A program made the translations under genes and the position numbers. Below are positions 57,632 to 64,000 of a stretch of DNA of 64,000 bases, in pieces. Within the stretch, counting starts at the first letter, position 1. The number at the start of each line of letters is the position of its first letter. The stretch is from Adiantum capillus-veneris (lineage: Eukaryota > Streptophyta > Polypodiopsida > Polypodiales > Pteridaceae): positions 23,140,896-23,204,895 of the forward strand of contig CM043960.1 of the NCBI GenBank assembly GCA_014529385.2, written 5' to 3'. The notes under the pieces were generated by a model. That model made no database searches. It was not told the origin of the DNA and was given only the letters and a program-made list of their open reading frames with translations.

Positions 57632-59378
57632 TCCCCTCCTTTTCAAAGTGAGGTACTGGTACCGAGCTGCATGGCTTCCTTGTAGTCTGCCAACAACTCT
57701 GGTAAACTTTGAAAAACTCTTCATCTACCCACACGGCTCCGTGGGTTCCGCGATCTTTGAACTTCAAAAAGTATTGTCTCATTTGCTTCTTCGAACCATG
57801 TCGAAACCGATGCAACAACACTTGCTCCGGCTCCATGTCTTCAGCTTCATCGATGATCTCCGGTTCTTATTCTTCCGAAATGTCCTTTGAAGATGTTCAC
57901 TGAAACACTTTCAACCAAGAAACATGGAAAATGTTGTGCATTGACCATGAGTTAGGCAATTGTAATTTCATTGAAACCTTATTTATCTTCTTAATGACAG
58001 GAAATGGACCATACATTCGAAAAGACAACTTTGGACACTTCTTTCCCACTTGCTTAAGACGTTGCTTCATGATTCTTAAATACACGATCGAAACATCCCG
58101 AGGATGCTTATTAGCCTGTCGTGAATAAGATTCATGAGCCTTGCTTAGCCGAAGCTTCACACTCTCAGAAATCTAATCCAATGATTGACTTTCAGCATTG
58201 GCATCAAACATTTGACTGACCAAGCGAGTCAAAAGTGACTGGAACGGACGGCCAAAAGCTGCCTCATACGGAGTTCGACCAATGGCATAGGAAAAAGAGT
58301 CATTCAAAATAGTCTGAACCAATGGGAGATAGAGCTCCCAATGAGACTGCTGATCATGCTCATATGACTTCGAAACATAAAAAGCCAACTGATTGTAAAC
58401 CTCTGTCTGACCATCTAACTGTGGATGAAAAGCCGATGAAAAATTCAACTTAGTGCCAAAATTTTCAAAGAGTGCGCGCCAAAAATTGGACGTGAACTTA
58501 ACATCCTTATCTGAAACAATCGATTTTGGCAAATCACAGAGGGATTACCAATGCTTTATGAACAACCGTACCTCATCTTGTGCAGCGACTGTGGCCTTAC
58601 AAGGAATCAACATGCAAAACTTGCTGAAACGATCCACAATTGTCAAACATTGAGTGTTCCTTGAATGCAAACCATGTGGAAGGTTAGTCCCAAAATCCAT
58701 GGAAATATCTTGAAAAGGCACACCAGGAATAGGCAGCGGAAGCAAGAGGCCGTGCTGCTTACCTCGAGGAGCTTTTACCTTTTGACATATAGTGCACTGT
58801 GTGACATAACGAAACACATCTTTTCGCATTTTAGGCCAGTAAAAGAATCTTTCTATTTTTTCCAAAGTGGTGTTCTTTCCTTGTCCCCACTCGTGAGAGA
58901 ATCATGTGCATCATGCAATATGGTCGGCTTGAGAGAGGGCAACACACAAATACAACAAACCATCACGAATGAGATAGTTGCTTGGCCCTTGGGAAGCAAG
59001 AGCCTGCAACCACTGCTTACCAAACTCGGAATCCGCATACTGGTTCTTCATGCTGTCGAAAGACACCCCTTGTATAGAAACTGTGGATCTTGACTCGAGC
59101 CAAAATCTGTCCTTTGCAACTCAACGCATCTGCAACAGGGTTAGCTTTTCCAGGCACATAATCAATCAAACCTCCAAATTGCTCAAAAAATTGTGACCAC
59201 CGTGCTTGGCGATCACTCCAATGTGCACTAGGCATAGACTGGAGCCACTTGAGGGCTTGGTGATCTGTGCGAACTGTAAACTCTCTACCATAAAGAAAAT
59301 GCTTTCAATGCTTAAGAGAGTGAACGGCAGACAAAAGTTCTTTATCATAAACTGAATAGTTCTTTTTTGCACTATTGA
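57632..59378 (-). pseudogene. Chromovirus B pol: RNase H to chromodomain
   Basis: Going leftward, RNase H starts mid-domain at 59378 (NYSVYDKELL, then a TGA for Trp, then VRTDHQALKWLQ and GKANPVADALS). Integrase follows with FYWPKMRKDV, CTICQ, MDFG (first Asp), a frameshift near 58540, VSDKD (second Asp) and GQTEV (Glu), so the DDE residues survive. A GPY/F region (YGPFPVIKKI, NIFHVSWL) and a chromodomain (EPEQVLLHRFRHG, VWVDEEFF) complete it. In live chromoviruses the chromodomain guides insertion to particular chromatin. It is cut by insertion of element C in RNase H. Confidence 0.88.
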
Positions 59379-60511
59379 TGTAAGGTGCAGCGGAATGAAT
59401 GTTGTATTTTCTCAAGATTTGTAATCTATATTTGCTCAAGGTTCCTTTTAGTTCTTAGGGAAGGAGAGAGCGTTCCGTCTTTATGGAGAGTGCTATGATT
59501 ACGAACAAAGTGAGTGGATATTGTGCGTGCAAGTGAATGAGACTGAGAGAAGGAGAGAGAAGAGATACGACACCCGAGAGGTTGAAAAACCCTCCTCCGA
59601 AGGCCCCACTCTCGTCGGCGAGAGTGGTCTACTTTTTGATTGCACGAAGTGGTACAATGCGTATGCAATGGACTGATGCAACTTGGACTATGCCGACGAC
59701 GACTTGGTGGCTGAAATCTGAGATCTTCTAATCGTTGAATTTCGGGACTGTTTCGGTGGCTGAAAATGATTGTTTTGGCTGCGTTTTCTTGGGCTAAAGA
59801 TGGGGGAACTTCTGCAACCAATCTGGGATGTATCTGCTACCTTGCTAAAGGTTGAAACCTACGTTTTTGACTGTTGAATTGCTGATCCAAAAACGTTGAG
59901 ATGGCTGATGTTTGCTTGCGTTTTTGGTTGAAATCGCTTCTGCTCTGCTGAGGTTGAAAAACGCTAGCATCTGGTCTTCTGGCGATGGGGAAAACTGCAA
60001 TGGCTATGGCTGTCGATGATGTTGTCGATCATGCAAGACGGGGAAAAACGCCAGGAAGGGGAGATTGGCCTAGCGCTAGAAAACGCTAGGGGTGCTGAGG
60101 GGGGGTACTACTGAGAAGTTGCTTGTTGAGCGCGAAGCTTCTGCTGCCTCTTCTGCCAGAAAGTGCTTACTTGGGTTTGCTTATATATTAACTTAGCAAA
60201 ATTGCCCTACCTACTTTTGTTGGAAAGTCACTTAAAAATAATAAGTGAAAATACCAAAAATAGGGAAAATAGGCTAAATGCACTGGAAAATTCCCCTGAC
60301 TCAATCTGATGGATTCTGAAGGGAATACTGATGAACATGCTGTGTGCAATCGGAGGATATGCATCTACACTAAGTGTCTGGGCATGCACGGTCTACGAAT
60401 AGACTCACAAAAGTGCCCGATCACTTCTAATCTAGACTTGACTGGATTGACTGAACCCTGCTGTGGTGTAGCTTGTCCACGGACAAATAGGGTTGGATGT
60501 GTCACGTGACA
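59379..60511 (-). repeat. 3' LTR of chromovirus-type element C
   Basis: The 1,133-base unit starts TGTCACGTGACA (minus) and ends CACCTTACA, with a minus-strand TATATAAG near 60180. About 45 bases before it, including the purine tract, are almost identical to those before LTR B. So B and C belong to one family. Confidence 0.85.
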
Positions 60512-60522
60512 TCCCCTCCTTT

Positions 60523-61470
60523 TCAAAGTGAGGTACTGGTACCGAACTGTATGGCATTGATGGAGATCGCCAACAGCATCCGGAATTCTGGAAGGGACTC
60601 TTCGCTGGCCCACTCTGATGTGTGGGTCGTGCGATACTTGAACTTCATAAAGGTCTGCAACGCTTGCTTCTTTGGGCCGTGCCGAAAGCGACACAAAGTC
60701 TTCTGTGGATCCTTCGATGCTTCAACTTCGTATAGAGTCGTGCTTCTTTCATCTTCAAGAATCTCCATGGCTGAAAATTCCTGAAACCATTTCCAACACA
60801 AAACCATGAACATACTCATTCCATGTAAAGTGAAGGAAAAAAATCTTGTCTTCTCTAAAGATTGTGTATGCAATGTAGATGAACATAGAGACGGAGTGAC
60901 AACCCGTTCATCAAACACATGCAAACAATGAGATCGAATCTTTTCTGTTTGATCGAAATCAATCAACTGTGGCAAATCACAATGGAAATGCCCATGCTTG
61001 GTGCTCATACTATCATGTGCTCGTTCGGGAACTGTGTCATGCCAAGGAAGAGACATGGAATGTAACTTCCTTGCATACAAACTTTTCAGCTTTTCACGAA
61101 AAATCCACATATATTCGTGCTCATCCATGAGAGAAACGTGTTCAACGTACAAGATGTGATGCCTATGAAAAGGGATCACATAACGATGTTGACTAAAATA
61201 CAGGAAATCTTCATGAATGAAACACTCGAACAATGCGTGCGTATCAATCATGCGAACACATAATACTTCGTGTGAGGGTTCTGTGGACCAAGGCTCGAGA
61301 GCTAAGATCGGTTCTTCTTGAATGATCGATTCATCCTGTGGGGGTTCTTTGGACCTCGACTCGAAAGCCAAGATCGGTTCTTCGTGATTGATCGAATCTA
61401 CAACGAGGTTAGCTTCGCTAGAAAAAGCATCCACTAACACATCATCCTTGTGAACAATCACAAGGAACAA
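60523..61470 (-). CDS. Element C novel ORF ending in a chromodomain
   Basis: A 315-residue open frame sits where RT, RNase H and integrase should be. The N-terminal part has a tandem repeat built on EEPILAFESRS and EEPILALEPWS. A His/Phe-rich middle region has no recognised motif. The end (about residues 240-300) matches the chromodomain of element B, with TLCRFRHGPKKQ and EWASEESL. The frame overlaps the protease ORF by 29 bases in another phase, and one base change would fuse them. It could tether the particle or a borrowed integrase to chromatin. No RT YxDD or integrase DDE motif is present. Confidence 0.7.
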   Translation of the reverse strand: MFLVIVHKDDVLVDAFSSEANLVVDSINHEEPILAFESRSKEPPQDESIIQEEPILALEPWSTEPSHEVLCVRMIDTHALFECFIHEDFLYFSQHRYVIPFHRHHILYVEHVSLMDEHEYMWIFREKLKSLYARKLHSMSLPWHDTVPERAHDSMSTKHGHFHCDLPQLIDFDQTEKIRSHCLHVFDERVVTPSLCSSTLHTQSLEKTRFFSFTLHGMSMFMVLCWKWFQEFSAMEILEDERSTTLYEVEASKDPQKTLCRFRHGPKKQALQTFMKFKYRTTHTSEWASEESLPEFRMLLAISINAIQFGTSTSL

Positions 61471-62146
61471 TCACATCATCTTCATGCAAATCATCATGCT
61501 TGTGAGAAATCACATCTTGATCATGCAAATCATCATGTTTGTCTTTATCATCCAAATCATCATGCAAATCATTATGCTTCAAGTCATCATGCTTCTCATA
61601 ATCATGCAAGTTTTGTGTGTCATGCTGTGGAGAAAAAGAGACTGAGAGAGTCTTCTCCTCCTGAATCCTTTCAATCTTGTCTTGCAGATTAGCAATGAGA
61701 GATGGAGAACGAGCAATGTCTTCTCCATGAAAGACAATAGGAGAATCACTGTCGGCATTGAGAGTTATAGTGTTAATCGCAAATTTCATGAGAGTGTCAT
61801 TATCATGAAACCATCGAATGCCCAAAATCATATCACATCCTGAGAGAGGAGAAACAACAAATCTTCTAGTGAAGGCAGTCTGTTGAATTGCAAACAACAC
61901 ATCAAGGCCTTCCTCTGTGATGAGAGCGTCCATACCGGGACGAAAGCCAGAGACCTCGATAGGAGATCTCTGACTAACTTCGAGATGGGCTCTCTCAACA
62001 AGAGAGGAACTGATCACATCATGTATACTACCTGGGTCAAACAATATGACAAAATGGTGCCCCGACGTACGACCATAACATTTAATGAGAGAATCATCAA
62101 TGGGAGGGTCCTGAGAAACTGTGGGCACAATCGTGTTATCATTCAT
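61442..62146 (-). CDS. Element C protease with His/Asp-rich tail
   Basis: A 234-residue open frame. LFDPGSIHDVIS (Asp codon at 62036-62038) occupies the protease active-site position, but the middle residue is Pro instead of Thr or Ser, so activity is doubtful. CDMILGIRWFHDND about 70 residues later is the second retropepsin hallmark. The last 60 residues are a histidine/aspartate repeat of KHDDLHD type (61620 to about 61455). Such repeats can bind metal ions, but here that is only a guess. The preceding gag frame is separate. Confidence 0.75.
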   Translation of the reverse strand: MNDNTIVPTVSQDPPIDDSLIKCYGRTSGHHFVILFDPGSIHDVISSSLVERAHLEVSQRSPIEVSGFRPGMDALITEEGLDVLFAIQQTAFTRRFVVSPLSGCDMILGIRWFHDNDTLMKFAINTITLNADSDSPIVFHGEDIARSPSLIANLQDKIERIQEEKTLSVSFSPQHDTQNLHDYEKHDDLKHNDLHDDLDDKDKHDDLHDQDVISHKHDDLHEDDVIVPCDCSQG

Positions 62147-62159
62147 TGTATTGACAGAT

Positions 62160-63162
62160 GTAGTGATTCATTCGATTTAAGCTTAGGACATGTTCGTTTT
62201 ATGTGACCCTTAATGCGACAATGAAAACAACGACCTTCCTTAGAATAAGTGCTTTGTTCTTCCGACGTGATGTATCCTCCTACAATTCCTTGTGCTACCT
62301 TTTCATCTGGAGTAAGCTTAGGTTTAGCAATTGTGTTAGCCTTACCCTTAGATTCATTGGAAGAATTCTTTGATGAGAGACTGTTGGAAGATTGGTTAAA
62401 GAGTTATCATTCTTACCATTCTTACCGTTCTTACCGTTCTGAGGGTTCTGAGAAGTCTGTGAGGTACTTGTGGAAGTCTTGTTCTCCTTACGCTTTCCCT
62501 TGTTGTGCTTCATCTCTTGGGCGAGAGCAATCGCTACCGCCTTGTTGAGATCGATTGGATCGAGTACCTCCACATCGTACTTGATATACTCGTCCACTCC
62601 AAAGAGAAAAGCCTCTTTGCGTTGATCATCCGATTTTTGTAATTGAGTGCCTAGCTGCCAAACACGATTAGAAAAAGACATAATCGGCATACCATTTTAC
62701 TTGAGAGAGCGCCAATCGTCCTTCAATCGTGCGAGGTACTGAGGTGGCATAAACCGCGCCTTGAGCTTGTCTTGGAAATCAGCCCAACTAAAAGAGAGGC
62801 GTGAAATTGTCGGCTGCCTCTAGGTGCGCGGCTAGTTGTGCCTCTTGCTATGCGTGGTACCGATTAATGGCATCACTGGCAAGGTACATAGCTGCCGTCA
62901 AAACTTTGCTATTTCCTGTTTTCTTAGTTGTCGCAAAATAAGCATTAAATTGATGCAACCAAGAATGAATAACCGTATCCATCTTATCGTCATACTTACT
63001 GAAAGTCAACTTTTCTGTGACTGGATGGTTGGAATCCGCATCGTGGCTTGCGCCACTTGACGAACTTCCACGATGTTTGGGTGGTTCGGTCTTTGAGGCT
63101 AGTGCTTGTCAAAGCAATTCTTGAGTGCGTAGCTCTCGTTGAGCTTCACGCTCGGTCTCCAT
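62160..63162 (-). pseudogene. Element C gag with CCHC zinc knuckle
   Basis: The start METEREAQRELR at 63162 is followed by a capsid-type region (LTFSKYDDKMDTVIHSWL, RFMPPQYLARLKDDW) and then Lys/Asn-rich sequence with NGKNGKNGKN. A perfect knuckle C-x2-C-x4-H-x4-C lies at 62229-62188 (CFHCRIKGHIKRTC). A few stops and frame changes break it, for example TGA near 63110, TAG near 62850 and stops near 62700. Gag would package element RNA. Overall order is gag, protease, then the novel ORF. Confidence 0.82.
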
Positions 63163-64000
63163 GTCACAAAACGGGAGCGTATACGAGCACTTAGAAATCT
63201 GAAAAATAAAATACTTTGCAAAAGGGAGAGAAGGGAGAAGATCGACACAGTATTGGGGACCAGAAGATGGGCTGGTCCCCCCCTCGTTAAGAGTATTCTT
63301 TATTCAGGGAGAATTCTTATACAAGCACGAGAACCCGAGAAAACCCCTCCGTTCTGTAATCTTAGACCCGAAGGTCGTGCTTTTCCGTAAAGGGCTTGGG
63401 CACAAGGCCGTTCCTTCCCGTAAGGGACTTAGGCGCGAAGCCGTACTTTCCCGTAAGGGACTTAGGCGTAAAGCCGTACTTCCCGTGAAGGGCTTTCCCG
63501 TAAGACGGGAGGTTCCTGCAAAACAAACCACACAAAGCAATAATGCTCAATGCGTATCAACACCTTATACTTGTCGCTCCTTGCTCGGAAAAGCGGCCTC
63601 CGTACTCGGTCGTCACACGAACACTTGCCGTTTCCGTCGTCAGCCTCTACTCCAGAATCCCAGCGCTAGCACTTTTTGCTGCTTCCGGCATGTCAAAACT
63701 GGAACGCTGGCTACCCTTTTATAGGCCCTTGCACCCGGCGGGAATAGGGGCCGAAAAGGCAGAACCTGGCGCTCCTAGAGAGAGGAGAGAGAAGAATCGT
63801 TGATTCTGGCGCTTTCTAGAGAGAGGAGAGAGAGATCGCTGATTTTCAGCCTGCGTAGCCTATTAGCGCTGGCTTTTTAGAAGGACTTGCTTTATTCTAT
63901 TAATAAAGGGTTGGTCACTTAAAAGTGACTGGCCACTTTATAAAATAAAGTGTGAACCTGTTCAAACTTTAAAAACTCACTCAGTTAGTAAAAACAATGC
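63163..64000 (-). repeat. Probable 5' LTR or leader of element C
   Basis: A minus-strand TATAAAAG box (63723-63716) and GC-rich leader precede gag. A 33-34 base tandem repeat (CCGTAAGGGACTTAGGCG type, about 3.5 units) lies at 63373-63500. GAGAGAGG-rich copies sit near 63776 and 63818. I cannot align it with the 3' LTR at 59379-60511, so either the LTR ends lie beyond the window or the 5' end is from a different subfamily. Confidence 0.5.

Overview
The window looks like nuclear DNA of a land plant with a large, repeat-rich genome. The evidence is a class I small heat shock protein gene with plant-type N- and C-termini, an LTR-retrotransposon primer site that nearly matches plant tRNA-Asp, tRNA-derived SINEs, and several generations of Ty3/gypsy and Ty1/copia debris. 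No bacterial-type operons, rRNA genes or true tRNA genes were seen. The species cannot be named. GA/CT-rich stretches beside possible first exons and an intron in a class I sHSP gene would suit a non-flowering vascular plant, but that is inference.

Layout. 1-6.9 kb: a decayed plus-strand Ty3/gypsy pol (protease, RT, RNase H, two zinc-finger modules, integrase) running into an LTR fragment. 7.4-8.4 kb: the only convincing host gene, a cytosolic small heat shock protein with a dense heat-shock-element array in its promoter. 9.7-10.0 kb: a SINE with target-site duplications. 13.2-22.5 kb: two copies of a 3.7-3.8 kb copia-like block (minus strand) on either side of an LTR and a microsatellite-rich spacer. 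24.1-27.1 kb: an almost identical second copy of the first 3 kb of the window. 27.1-39.7 kb: two LTRs of one family ('X') separated by a 3.9 kb minisatellite, then a tRNA-Asp primer site, a leader with spaced palindromes, and a gag region. 39.8-53.2 kb: element 'Z', with gag and protease-like sequence but no RT or integrase, interrupted by three tandem LTR units and bordered by LTR and SINE fragments. About 53.3 kb: a possible host first exon. 54.3-64 kb: three nested minus-strand chromovirus-type elements (A, B, C). The outermost in coordinates, C, has gag, protease, a novel acidic/histidine-rich region and a chromodomain, but no RT or integrase.

How it fits together. The retroelement coding parts follow the usual gag-protease-RT-RNase H-integrase order, but most are broken by stops and shifts. 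At least two elements (Z and C) appear built without polymerase genes and would need proteins supplied from elsewhere. The very high identity of the 3 kb duplicate and the close similarity of the copia-like copies point to recent duplication on top of old decay.
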